Positions 8,420-18,158 of a stretch of 64,000 nucleotides of DNA are shown here, one piece after another (within the stretch, counting starts at the first letter, position 1; each line of letters starts with the position of its first letter). Made by a program: the position numbers and the translations under genes. The DNA comes from Myxococcus stipitatus (lineage in GTDB: Bacteria; Myxococcota; Myxococcia; Myxococcales; Myxococcaceae): assembly GCF_037414475.1 (NCBI RefSeq), contig NZ_CP147913.1, positions 8,024,501 to 8,088,500 on the forward strand, in the 5' to 3' direction. The notes beneath the pieces were generated by a model that had not been told where the DNA came from, ran no database searches, and saw nothing but the letters and a program-made list of their open reading frames with translations.

Positions 8420-9423
8420 GCGGCACCGCCGGTGAGCTTGCGCACGACGCGCCGGGTCCAGGTGGAGGCCATCAGGTTGAGCACGAAGGTGAAGAGGAAG
8501 AGCTGCACGCCGATGAAGAACAGGAGCGAGTAGTGGGGACTGCCCACCACCACTTCACCCATCTCCGCGGCGATGGTCGCCGACAGCGAGCGCGCCGAAT
8601 CCCCCAGGCTCCAGGAGATGACGTCCGCGTTGCCGGAGGCCATGAGGACAATCATCGTCTCGCCGATGGCGCGCCCGAAGCCCAGCACACACGCGGCGAG
8701 GATGCCCGGGGCCGCGGCGGGGAGCACCACCTTCCACGCGGTCTCCCAGGGCGTGGCGCCCAGCGCGAGCGAGGCCTCGCGGTAGCTGCGGGGCACCGCG
8801 GTGAGCGCGTCCTCGGACACCGTGAAGATGACGGGGACGATGGCGAGCGCCAGGCCCAGGCCCGCCAGCATCGCGTTGAGCGGCCGGTCGAAGTGGAAGA
8901 AGTCCTTCACCACCGTGGACATCACCATCAGCGCGAAGAAACCCAGGACGACGGAAGGGATGCCGGCGAGCAGTTCGATGACGGGCTTGAGCAATTCGCG
9001 CAGCCGCCGGGGCGCGAACTCCGCGGCGAACAGCGCGCCGAACACCCCCAGGGGCACCGCCACCATCATGGAGACGACGGTGGTCTTCAAGGTGCCCACG
9101 AACAGCGGAATCATGCTGACCTTGGGCACCTTGGAGACAGGTTGCCAACGGAAGGCCGGGCGGCCCACGGGCACATCCTGCGCCAGGAACATCTTGGAGA
9201 AGCTGGCCTCGTGGCGGGCCTCTGCGTCGGTGAAGAGGCCGAGCGCCTCTTTCGCCACGAAGATGATGATGAGGATGAGCGCCGCGATGCCGGTGAAGGC
9301 CATCAGGGTGATGAGCCCCGCGATGACCTTCTCCCGAAGCTGCCGCCTCCGCGCGGCCGGCGACAACGAGGGCGCGACGAGTGGCTGACTGAGACCCTGC
9401 TCCATGATGGCCTGTCTATCCAT
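8416..9423 (-). CDS. pstC: Phosphate ABC transporter permease PstC
   Basis: A 335-residue permease with an N-terminal helix at about residues 33-55, a periplasmic segment, then a BPD transport domain with EDALTAVPRSYREASLALGATP. The segment IGETMIVLMASGNA is typical of PstC. The annotated ATG (9423) lies only 18 bases downstream of a Pho-box-like repeat; a second in-frame ATG at 9405 (MEQGLSQ) would leave more room if that repeat drives a promoter. Confidence 0.95.
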   Translation of the reverse strand: MDRQAIMEQGLSQPLVAPSLSPAARRRQLREKVIAGLITLMAFTGIAALILIIIFVAKEALGLFTDAEARHEASFSKMFLAQDVPVGRPAFRWQPVSKVPKVSMIPLFVGTLKTTVVSMMVAVPLGVFGALFAAEFAPRRLRELLKPVIELLAGIPSVVLGFFALMVMSTVVKDFFHFDRPLNAMLAGLGLALAIVPVIFTVSEDALTAVPRSYREASLALGATPWETAWKVVLPAAAPGILAACVLGFGRAIGETMIVLMASGNADVISWSLGDSARSLSATIAAEMGEVVVGSPHYSLLFFIGVQLFLFTFVLNLMASTWTRRVVRKLTGGAA

Positions 9424-9441
9424 AGTGGGTCGGGGCCTCGC

Positions 9442-9459
9442 GTGACATTCGTGTGACTG
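9442..9459 (-). promoter_or_regulatory. Candidate Pho box between pstS and pstC
   Basis: On the minus strand this reads CAGTCAC-ACGA-ATGTCAC, two 7-base half-sites with an 11-base period. This is the arrangement of the PhoB box known from enterobacteria (CTGTCAT-AAAT-CTGTCAT), and GTCA is kept in both halves. It would allow pstC-pstA-pstB-phoU to be induced separately from the upstream pstS. It lies close to the pstC start. Confidence 0.5.
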
Positions 9460-9479
9460 TGACGGTCCGCCGCTCGGGC

Positions 9480-10301
9480 CTACTTCACCGGGAAGTATCC
9501 GACCTTGGTGACCACCGCCTGCCCTTCCGGCGAAAGCGCGAAGTCGATGAACGTCTTGGCCTCCCCCGAGGGCTTGTTGCGCAGGTAGAAGTACAGGTCG
9601 CGCGACAGCGGGTACTTGCCCGTCTTGATGTTCTCCGCCGAGGGGGCGACCTCTTCGTTGCCCTTCTTGATTTTCAGCTCCTTGACGCCCTTGGCGTACG
9701 CGGCGCCGCCGTAGCCGATGCTGTTCTTCTCCTTGGCGACGGCGTTCACCACCGCGGCGGTGCCGGGCAGCGTCTGGGCGGAGGCGGTGTAGTCCTCACC
9801 GTCCAGCACGTGGTCCTTCACGAAGACGTAGGTGCCGGAGGAGTTCTCACGGGAGTAGATGATGATGGGCGCGTCGGGGCCGCCCACCTGCTTCCAGTTG
9901 GTGACATCTCCCACGTAGATGCCGCGCAGCTGCTCCACGGTGAGGGCGCTCACCGGGTTGCTCTCGCTGACGTAGAAGGTGACGCCGTCCTTGGCGACCG
10001 GAATCTCCACGCCCGTGGTGTTGTAGCGGGTGCGCAGCTTCTGCTTCTCCGCGTCCTTCATCTCGCGGCTGGACATGGCGATTTCGGTGGTGCCGTTCTG
10101 CAGCGCGGCGAGACCCACACCGGAGCCCCCGCCCGTCACCTGGACCTTGGTGCCGGGCGTCTTCTTCATGAACTCCTCGGCCCACCGCTGGCCGAGGATG
10201 ACCATGGTGTCCGAGCCCTTCACGGTGACGTTGCCGGCTTGGGCGGAGAGCGGGAGGGCGAGCAGCAGGCCCGCGACGATTGAACCGAGGAATGCCTTCA
10301 T
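9480..10301 (-). CDS. pstS: Phosphate-binding periplasmic protein PstS
   Basis: A 273-residue secreted protein with a Sec signal (cleavage after about LSAQA, residue 22) and a PBP_like phosphate-binding fold. Phosphate-contact landmarks are VKGSDTM (residue 27 on), GGGSGVGLAAL and YSRENSSGTYVF. It lacks a lipobox Cys, so it should be soluble. The ribosome site GGAG lies 10 bases before the ATG. It follows the porin gene by 59 bases and no Pho box is seen in that gap, so it is probably transcribed with the porin. Confidence 0.95.
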   Translation of the reverse strand: MKAFLGSIVAGLLLALPLSAQAGNVTVKGSDTMVILGQRWAEEFMKKTPGTKVQVTGGGSGVGLAALQNGTTEIAMSSREMKDAEKQKLRTRYNTTGVEIPVAKDGVTFYVSESNPVSALTVEQLRGIYVGDVTNWKQVGGPDAPIIIYSRENSSGTYVFVKDHVLDGEDYTASAQTLPGTAAVVNAVAKEKNSIGYGGAAYAKGVKELKIKKGNEEVAPSAENIKTGKYPLSRDLYFYLRNKPSGEAKTFIDFALSPEGQAVVTKVGYFPVK

Positions 10302-10360
10302 GGCTGGTCAGCTCCTGCGAACGTGTGGAATGTGGTGAGTGGCGTGTCGGAAGGTAGGGC

Positions 10361-11656
10361 CTAGTAGCGGGCCTGCATCTGAAGCGTGAACAGGTTGTCG
10401 TGCGGCTCCTGGGCACCGTCCGGAGCGGCCGTCATGGGCATCTCGTACGCGGCGGTGACCTTCAGGTTCTCCCCGAAGTAGTGGAGGAGGGACACGCCCA
10501 GGGTGCCCACCGTGTTGGTGGAGGCGGGGCGGCCGTCCACGGCCGCGTTCTTCCGCCCGTGCTCCGGGTCGAACCAGTCGTAGCGGACGGCCACGGCGTT
10601 GGTCAGGCCCACATTCTGGACAATCAACCCGTACCAGCCGCTGGCGGGGATGCCAAGCTGCTCCACCTTCACGTCGCCGGAGCTCTTCCAGTAGCCCTTG
10701 CCGACGATGTACTCGCCCTTGATGGCGGTCGCGCCGAAGGGCAGCACGTCCAGGTAGACCTGCGCGTCCAGTCCCAGGCGCTCGCGCGTGTACGCCTTGC
10801 GATAGGTATCCGACGGAGCCTTGGCGATGGAGTAGCCGTGCCAGCCGGAGACGCCGCCGGACAGCCAGCCCAGGTCGAAGCCGGCGCGGCCGATGAAGTC
10901 CTTCTCCTTGTCGTTGTCCGAGCCGATGTAGCCCTGGTTGAAGATGCCGTCGCCGTCGAAGAGTCCGACGCTGACGTTCATCTTGCCCTCCAGGAAGTTG
11001 CCCGCGAACTTGATGCCGCGGTCGCGCTCGTCCGGGAGGAAGGCGCGGATGACGCGGGTGCGCTCGGGCATCTCGCGGTCGCTGGAGGACTGGACGGCCT
11101 CGTAGCCGAAGGGCCACTTCATCTGCCCCAGGGTGAGGGAGAGCTGCTGCTTGGTGCCGGGGATGAAGAGGGTGGCCTCGGCGTCGCGCACGGTGACACC
11201 CGGAGGCGCGGGCACCGCGTCAATCTGCAGCATGAGCTGCGCCCAGTCCGTGGTGTAGGTCGTTTTGAGGCGGCCCCGGCGCACGCTGAAGCGGCTGAAG
11301 CCGCCCGCACCCGAGTCATCCAAGCTCTCCTGGTACTGATAGCGCCCCTGGACGTAACCCGAAATCTTCAGCCTCTTGAGGGAGAGCAGGTCGTTCTTCG
11401 TCTCGGTGTTCTGCTCTTCCAGCGCGGCGACCTTGCCCTCGGCGATGGTCATCCGCTCGTCGATGTCCGCGGGGGCCGCGTCCGCTTCGGAGGTCGTCGC
11501 GGGCGCGGTGTTTTCCGTGGGGGGCGCGTCCGCCGCGGGCACGTCCGAGGCGGGAGCCTGGGTCGAGGGCTGCTCGGTGGCGGGGACCTGCTGCTGGGCC
11601 AGCGCGACGGTGGGGCTCAGTGTAAGGACGAGGAGGGCGTTGGCGAGGCGACGCAT
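10361..11656 (-). CDS. Phosphate-selective porin, OprO/OprP type
   Basis: A 431-residue outer-membrane beta-barrel protein. It has a signal peptide (MRRLANALLVLTLSPTVALA), an acidic Pro/Ala/Thr-rich segment, a short coiled coil (about residues 85-112, ERMTIAEGKVAALEEQNTET) and then the Porin_O_P barrel starting KISGYVQGRYQYQ and ending in the aromatic residue pattern LQMQARY. The coiled coil probably forms a trimeric stalk. Located between the phoB-like gene and pstS and preceded by a Pho box, it likely admits phosphate or polyphosphate across the outer membrane. A GTG at 11680 is an alternative start but would add a prefix before the signal peptide. Confidence 0.9.
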   Translation of the reverse strand: MRRLANALLVLTLSPTVALAQQQVPATEQPSTQAPASDVPAADAPPTENTAPATTSEADAAPADIDERMTIAEGKVAALEEQNTETKNDLLSLKRLKISGYVQGRYQYQESLDDSGAGGFSRFSVRRGRLKTTYTTDWAQLMLQIDAVPAPPGVTVRDAEATLFIPGTKQQLSLTLGQMKWPFGYEAVQSSSDREMPERTRVIRAFLPDERDRGIKFAGNFLEGKMNVSVGLFDGDGIFNQGYIGSDNDKEKDFIGRAGFDLGWLSGGVSGWHGYSIAKAPSDTYRKAYTRERLGLDAQVYLDVLPFGATAIKGEYIVGKGYWKSSGDVKVEQLGIPASGWYGLIVQNVGLTNAVAVRYDWFDPEHGRKNAAVDGRPASTNTVGTLGVSLLHYFGENLKVTAAYEMPMTAAPDGAQEPHDNLFTLQMQARY

Positions 11657-11726
11657 CGGAGCGGGTTTCAGGAGGGTCACGAAACTGGCTTCTAGGTAAC
11701 GTCCGTGGCTGTTTCAGGTCCGTCAG

Positions 11727-11744
11727 GTGACATCCGTGTCACGA
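11727..11744 (-). promoter_or_regulatory. Candidate Pho box upstream of the porin-pstS unit
   Basis: The minus strand reads TCGTGAC-ACGG-ATGTCAC, again 7-4-7 with 11-base period and closely matching the box before pstC. It also contains a perfect dyad, GTGACA-4-TGTCAC (11727-11742). It lies 3-5 bases past the stop of the phoB-like gene and about 70 bases before the porin start, a suitable position for an activated promoter. Confidence 0.5.
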
Positions 11745-11746
11745 AG

Positions 11747-12436
<690 letters not shown>

Positions 12437-12473
12437 GGCGGGCCGGAGTCTGCGCGGCCTGGTTTCCATGCAC

Positions 12474-12491
12474 GTGACGCATTTGCAACGA
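12474..12491 (-). promoter_or_regulatory. Weak Pho-box candidate upstream of the phoB-like gene
   Basis: The minus strand reads TCGTTGC-AAAT-GCGTCAC: same 7-4-7 layout and the exact AAAT spacer of the enterobacterial consensus, but only one half keeps GTCA. It lies 38 bases before the start codon, suitable for autoregulation. The rest of 12437-12643, the divergent promoter region for the secreted protein, shows only a short GCCCCC/GGGGGC hairpin at 12548-12567. Confidence 0.3.
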
Positions 12492-12643
12492 TTGTGTGAT
12501 GGCGGTTGATTGGCATACAGCCAGTCGGGCGGTGCGCACCTGACAACGCCCCCCCACCCAAGGGGGCCTTCGCGCTTCGATTCACGGTCACTACGTACTG
12601 CGCGCCGTTCGACGTGTCGTCGTCGGACGGCTTCGGAGGTCGC

Positions 12644-13249
12644 ATGTCCCGAGTGTCCCGCGTGTTGTCATCACAGCTCGTCTGCCTTGCTGTCTTCGCC
12701 TTCACCCATCCGGCCCTGGCGTCGGAAGAAGAGGAGTTCGATGCCCTGGCCGCGCCTCCGTTAGCCACCTGCGTGGGCGCGCATCGCCAGACGTATACGC
12801 CGGGCCTTCGGCTGTTCCCGGCGACGGTCCATTTCACCGAGGACGGCACGCTGAACACCTGCGTGTCCCAGGACCCCACGCTGGGTTCGGTCAGCTACCA
12901 CCTGGAGGGGGATGCGCCGGCCAGCTGCGCCCTGATTTCGCTGGGCAACCGCCTCAACCTCACCTGGAGTTCGGGCGAGACGAGCGTCGTCGAGTTCGTC
13001 TCTCCGCTGGTGCTCAGTCCGCTGGGGCAAGCCGGGACGAAGTCCTATGGACGGGTCGTCACCGGCAAGTTCGCCGGCGCGCTGGTCATCAACGTGGCGG
13101 ATGTGCAGCCCAACGCCCAGGCCCCCCTGGCCTGTCTGACGACGGGGCTCGCGCTGTCCATGGGCGTGACGAGCATGACGTTCCTCCAACTCACGCTGCC
13201 CATCCCCCCGCTGCCGATTCCCCCTCCGAGCCCCATTCCGGCGCCTTGA
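12644..13249 (+). CDS. Small secreted protein of unknown function
   Basis: I do not recognise this 201-residue protein. It has a signal peptide (MSRVSRVLSSQLVCLAVFAFTHPALA, cleavage near residue 26), an acidic start EEEEFD, four mature-chain Cys residues that could form two disulphides, a beta-rich middle (YTPGLRLFPATVHFTEDGTL) and a proline-rich C-terminus of repeated IPP units. GGAGG five bases before the ATG at 12644 decides the start; the frame extends upstream to 12506 without a ribosome site. It is probably periplasmic or exported. Monocistronic, ended by a strong hairpin directly after the stop. Confidence 0.75.
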   Translation: MSRVSRVLSSQLVCLAVFAFTHPALASEEEEFDALAAPPLATCVGAHRQTYTPGLRLFPATVHFTEDGTLNTCVSQDPTLGSVSYHLEGDAPASCALISLGNRLNLTWSSGETSVVEFVSPLVLSPLGQAGTKSYGRVVTGKFAGALVINVADVQPNAQAPLACLTTGLALSMGVTSMTFLQLTLPIPPLPIPPPSPIPAP

Positions 13250-13282
13250 GGTTCCCCGCACGTTGACGTGCGGGCTGGAACC
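13250..13282 (+). terminator. Strong hairpin after the secreted-protein gene
   Basis: The stem is CCCGCACGT/ACGTGCGGG around a TG loop, extended by GGTTCC/GGAACC across a two-base bulge. It begins one base after the stop codon. No U-run follows, so it could be a terminator of the GC-rich type or part of a larger fold (see the inverted repeat at 13277-13357). Confidence 0.55.
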
Positions 13283-13357
13283 CCTGGCGCGGCGGGGGTG
13301 CGCCGAGTTGTGCTGGGGTGCGAGATGTCTGTGGTTTGGTGGACCGCCAGGGGTTCC
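13277..13357. repeat. 13-bp perfect inverted repeat in intergenic region
   Basis: GGAACCCCTGGCG (13277-13289) is repeated perfectly in inverse as CGCCAGGGGTTCC (13345-13357), with 55 bases between. The left arm shares GGAACC with the preceding hairpin, so the two pairings exclude each other. The 213-base region before mvaA otherwise holds a TGACACA/TGTGTCA dyad (13371-13377 and 13397-13403), which could be an operator. No coding frame is convincing here. Confidence 0.6.
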
Positions 13358-13463
13358 GTTGTTCACGACGTGACACAAACAGCCATCAGGTGTGAATGTG
13401 TCATGTTGCTCGTGGGTTGGAAGTGACTCATTGGAGAGGAATTGCGCCGATGTGAGGTGATAG

Positions 13464-14855
13464 ATGGCAACGGAGTTCGTGGGTCCCCAGGGGGCTCGAG
13501 GGGACGCGTCAATCCAGTCTGTGTTTTCCGGCTTCCAGTGCTTGTCGTTGGAGGAGCGACGCGAGCGGATGGAGTCGGGGCTGGGGTTGGACGCGCAGAC
13601 ACTCGATGGGCTCACAGGAGTGGAAGGACCGAGACTGGAGACGACGTTGTCCACGGTGGAGAACGCCGTGGGATTGTTCAGCCTTCCGCTGGGATTGGGG
13701 CTCCCGCTGAAGGTCAACGGAAGGGACTACGCGGTTCCCATGGTGGTGGAGGAGCCGACGGTCATCCCGGCCCTCTCGTTCGTCGCCAAGCTGGTGGGTG
13801 AGGCGGGGGGCTTCGTCGCGGAGGCGGACCCTTCGCTGATGATTGGACAGATTCAGCTCACCCGGTATGGGCCGCCCAGCTTCGCCATGGCGCGCATCCT
13901 GGAAGCACGCGCGGAGCTCTTGGCGCTGGCCAACGGCATGCACCCGGAGCTGACGGAGCAAGGCGGGGGCGCGCGTGACGTGGAGGTGCGGCTCCTGCCC
14001 GCGCCGGAGGGGCCTGGGATGGAGCCGCTCCTGGTGGTGCACGTCGTCGTGGACACGAAGGAGGCGATGGGGGCCCACCTGGTGAACACGATGATGGAGG
14101 GCATCGCGCCGCGCATCGAACAGCTCACGGGAGGCAAGGTCTATCTGCGCATCCTCACGCACCTGTCGGACCGGCGGCTGGCGCGCGCTCGATGTTCGAT
14201 TCCGGAGCGCTCGTTGGCGGACTTCGGCCTAGGGGGTGTGGAGGTGGCGGAGGGAATCGTCCAGGCGAGCCGCTTCGCGCAGGCGGACCCCTACCGCGCG
14301 GCCACGCACAACAAGGGCATCATGAATGGCATCGATGCGCTGGCGCTGGCCACCGGACAGGACTGGCGCGCCATCGAGGCGGGGGCCCATGCGTTCGCGG
14401 CCCGCACGGGGCGGTACGGTCCGCTGTCCGTCTGGCGCCGGGAGGGCGGCAACCTGTTGGGCGACATCCAGCTCCCGCTGGCGCTGGGCACGGTGGGGGA
14501 CGCTCCGCTGACGCACCCGGGCGTGCAGGCGGCGCTCAAGGTGCTGGGGCATCCGTCCGCGCGGGAGCTCGCGTGTATCTTCGCGTCGGTGGGGCTCGCG
14601 CAGAACCTGGCGGCGATTCGCGCGCTGGGCTCGGCGGGCAATCAGCGTGGGCACATGGCGGTGCAGGCACGTTCGGTGGCGTCGAGCGTGGGCGCGCCCC
14701 CGGAGTGGGTGGAGGCCATCGCCGCGCTGCTCGTGCAGGAGGGCGAGGTGCGGGTGGACCGCGCACGGCAGGTGCTGGACCGGATGCGAGGCGGGGAGGG
14801 TGGCCCGTTGGAGCCCTCGCCACCGGGCGCCCGGCGGCAGGGGGAGCAGCTCTGA
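13464..14855 (+). CDS. mvaA: Hydroxymethylglutaryl-CoA reductase, class II type
   Basis: A 463-residue enzyme reducing (or in reverse forming) HMG-CoA/mevalonate with NAD(P)H. Catalytic landmarks are Glu66 in VENAVGLFSLPLG, Lys in THNKGIMNGID, Asp in DALALATGQDWRAIEAGAHA and His in NQRGHMAVQARSVA. The length and these sequences fit the class II bacterial enzyme. Myxobacteria make isoprenoids by the mevalonate pathway, so a biosynthetic role is likely although the family contains degradative enzymes; no other mevalonate gene is in the window. AGGTGAT lies just before the ATG. Confidence 0.93.
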   Translation: MATEFVGPQGARGDASIQSVFSGFQCLSLEERRERMESGLGLDAQTLDGLTGVEGPRLETTLSTVENAVGLFSLPLGLGLPLKVNGRDYAVPMVVEEPTVIPALSFVAKLVGEAGGFVAEADPSLMIGQIQLTRYGPPSFAMARILEARAELLALANGMHPELTEQGGGARDVEVRLLPAPEGPGMEPLLVVHVVVDTKEAMGAHLVNTMMEGIAPRIEQLTGGKVYLRILTHLSDRRLARARCSIPERSLADFGLGGVEVAEGIVQASRFAQADPYRAATHNKGIMNGIDALALATGQDWRAIEAGAHAFAARTGRYGPLSVWRREGGNLLGDIQLPLALGTVGDAPLTHPGVQAALKVLGHPSARELACIFASVGLAQNLAAIRALGSAGNQRGHMAVQARSVASSVGAPPEWVEAIAALLVQEGEVRVDRARQVLDRMRGGEGGPLEPSPPGARRQGEQL

Positions 14856-14898
14856 CTTCCGGTTCCCTCGCGCCCAAGCCCTGTGACACAACGATGGG

Positions 14899-16571
14899 GT
14901 GAGCACCTCGGACTCGCCCCCACCCCCACCGACTTCTCCGCCGCCGCGCACGTTGCCGGTGCCCACGCTGACCCCGACACCGGGGCAGCTGGCGCACGCG
15001 CAGCGCCGCGGTGGCCGTTCGGCGCTGCTGGGCCTGGGGCTGGTGGGCGTGGTGGCGCTCACCAGTCCCGTGCTCGGCTACCTGGAGGACGTGGGCAACG
15101 CGCGCGAGGAGCTGCTCAGTCACCTGTCGAACCAGGCCCGCGTGCAGGCGGACGCGCTGGGGGTGCACCTGCTCTTGCTGGAGGCGGAGCTGGCCCGCGT
15201 CGCGGAGCACCCGATGCTGCGCCCGGAGGATGGGGCCTCGCCCGAGGAGCGCGCGCTGCTCGACAGCGCCTTCTATCACTCGTCCCTCTTCTCCGAGGGC
15301 GTGGCGCTGCTGGGTCCCCTGGGTGAGCGCGTGTGGAGCGACCCGCCCGGCATGACGCTGGGCCGGGCGCCCATCACCAGTCGCCCGTGGTTCCAGCGGA
15401 TGCTGCAGCGCAAGGCGCCGACCATCGACCTGCTCGAGGGCGAGGGGGGGCCGCTGGTCGTCGCCGTGCCCATCGTGAAGGAGGGGCAAATCCAGGGCGT
15501 GCTGCTGGGCGAGGTGCGGACGGAGGCGCTGCCCACGCGCTCCACCGAGGAGACCGCGCTGTTCCTGATGGACGCGAGGGGACGGCTGCTGCTGCCCGCG
15601 TCGTCCCGGGGGCACCAGGAGGGCTTCGCGGAGGCGCTGCGCTCGCTGGCGCGCGCGCCGGGGCCCTTGATGATGGAGGGCACGCGGATGATGGGCGCGG
15701 CGGCGTGGGTGGGGCGAAGCGAGCTGTTGCTCGTGGTGCTCGAGGAGGAGGAGACGGCCACGGCGGGCCTGCGCTCGCGCTTCCTGCGGCAGCTCGCCTT
15801 CCACATCGCGCTGCTCACCTGCACGTTGGGGCTGTTCCTGGTGCTGCTGCGTCACTCGTACCGCTCGCTGCTCGAGGCGGAGGAGCGGCTTCGCCGCCAG
15901 GAGACGATGGCGGCCCTGGGCACCGCCGCGGCGCTCATCGCCCATGAGGTGAAGAACGCGCTCAACGGCATCCAGGCCGCGCTGTCCGTGCTCCGCAAGA
16001 CACCCGCGGGCAGCGAGCTGCCGGTGAGGGGACTGCGCTCGCAGGTGGAGCGGCTGGGGCACCTGGCGCGCTCGCTGCTTTCGTTCGGTGCTCCTCGTGC
16101 CGCGATGCGCCGCAGCTGTGAGATGCGCCTGCTGGTGGAGGACGCGCTCCAGGCGGTGCGCATGCTGCCCGAGTCGGAGGAGGTGGAGCTGCGCACGTCG
16201 CTGGAGGAGAATCTCACGGTGCAGGGAGACGCGGCGCTCTTGGTGTCGGCCATCGACAACCTGGTGCGCAACGCGGTGGAGGCGGGCGCGGTGGCCAAGG
16301 ACACGGGCTTGCGGCCGGAGCCGTGGGTGGTGGTGAATCTGTCGAGGGAAGGCGGCGACGCGGTGCTGGTGGTGGAGGACAACGCGGGGGGCGTGGACCC
16401 GAGGCTCGAGCCTCGGCTGTGGGAGCCGTTCGCGACGGGACGCGCGAAGGGCGTGGGCCTGGGGTTGCCCATGGCGCGCACGTCGGTGGAGGCTCACGGT
16501 GGAAGCCTGACCTATACCCGCCGTCCCCTGGGCAGTCTCTTCACGCTGCGGCTACCCCTGGAGTCGACGTC

Positions 16572-16575
<4 letters not shown>
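14899..16575 (+). CDS. Membrane-bound sensor histidine kinase
   Basis: A 558-residue kinase starting with GTG. A proline-rich cytoplasmic tail (residues 1-40) leads to helix 1 (about 42-62), an extracytoplasmic sensor domain of about 230 residues with a PAS/Cache-like LGRAPITSRPWFQRML segment, helix 2 (about 297-317), a dimerisation domain with the phosphoacceptor in LIAHEVKNALNGIQ (His349) and a HATPase_c domain (N box DNLVRNAVEAG, G1 VEDNAGGVD, G2 GRAKGVGLGLPMA). It resembles NtrB/ZraS-type kinases that pair with sigma-54 activators. Its stop overlaps the ATG of the partner regulator (ATGA at 16572). Confidence 0.92.
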
Positions 16576-17915
<1,340 letters not shown>

Positions 17916-17948
17916 GGCGTCGGGCGGGTTGCTGCCCACCCGCCCGGC

Positions 17949-18048
17949 GGGCACTTCAAGTTCCTTGCTTAAATTTCTTGAAGTCCGCCCCGGGCACTTG
18001 AAGTTCCTTTCATTGGCGGGGGGCCGTCGGAGGCCAAAGTTCCCTTTG
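17949..18048. promoter_or_regulatory. Dyad repeats, probable upstream activating sequences
   Basis: An AT-richer island holds GGGCACTTCAAGTTCCTT (17949-17966) and GGGCACTTGAAGTTCCTT (17992-18009), identical but for the central base of the ACTT-N-AAGT dyad, with a further CTTGAAGT half-site at 17977-17984 and a CAAAGTTCCCTTTG dyad at 18035-18048. AAGTTCC occurs three times. These lie about 55-155 bases upstream of the predicted start site of the sigma-54 promoter, where NtrC-type activators bind. Confidence 0.6.
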
Positions 18049-18076
18049 AATCCAGTGGGTTAGCTCAATCGCCGCG

Positions 18077-18092
18077 TGGCACGAGCATTGCC
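18077..18092 (+). promoter_or_regulatory. Sigma-54 (-24/-12) promoter for SulP-carbonic anhydrase
   Basis: TGGCACG-AGCA-TTGCC matches the sigma-54 consensus TGGCACG-N4-TTGC(A/T) at every position but the last, with the required 12-base GG-to-GC step (GG 18078-18079, GC 18090-18091). Transcription would begin near 18103, about 56 bases before the SulP start codon. Confidence 0.75.
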
Positions 18093-18158
18093 ATGACGCG
18101 CCGCGAGACTCAGCGCGCGCCACCGTGGGGTGGCGTCTTCTCGTGGAGGTGTTTGGCG

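Noticed and set aside
14536..16497. 653-residue minus-strand frame
   Set aside because: Antisense to mvaA and the histidine kinase.
17949..17968. Second sigma-54 promoter at the GGGCAC repeats
   Set aside because: Both repeats have the GGCAC part, but the GC doublet is not at the required 12-base step.
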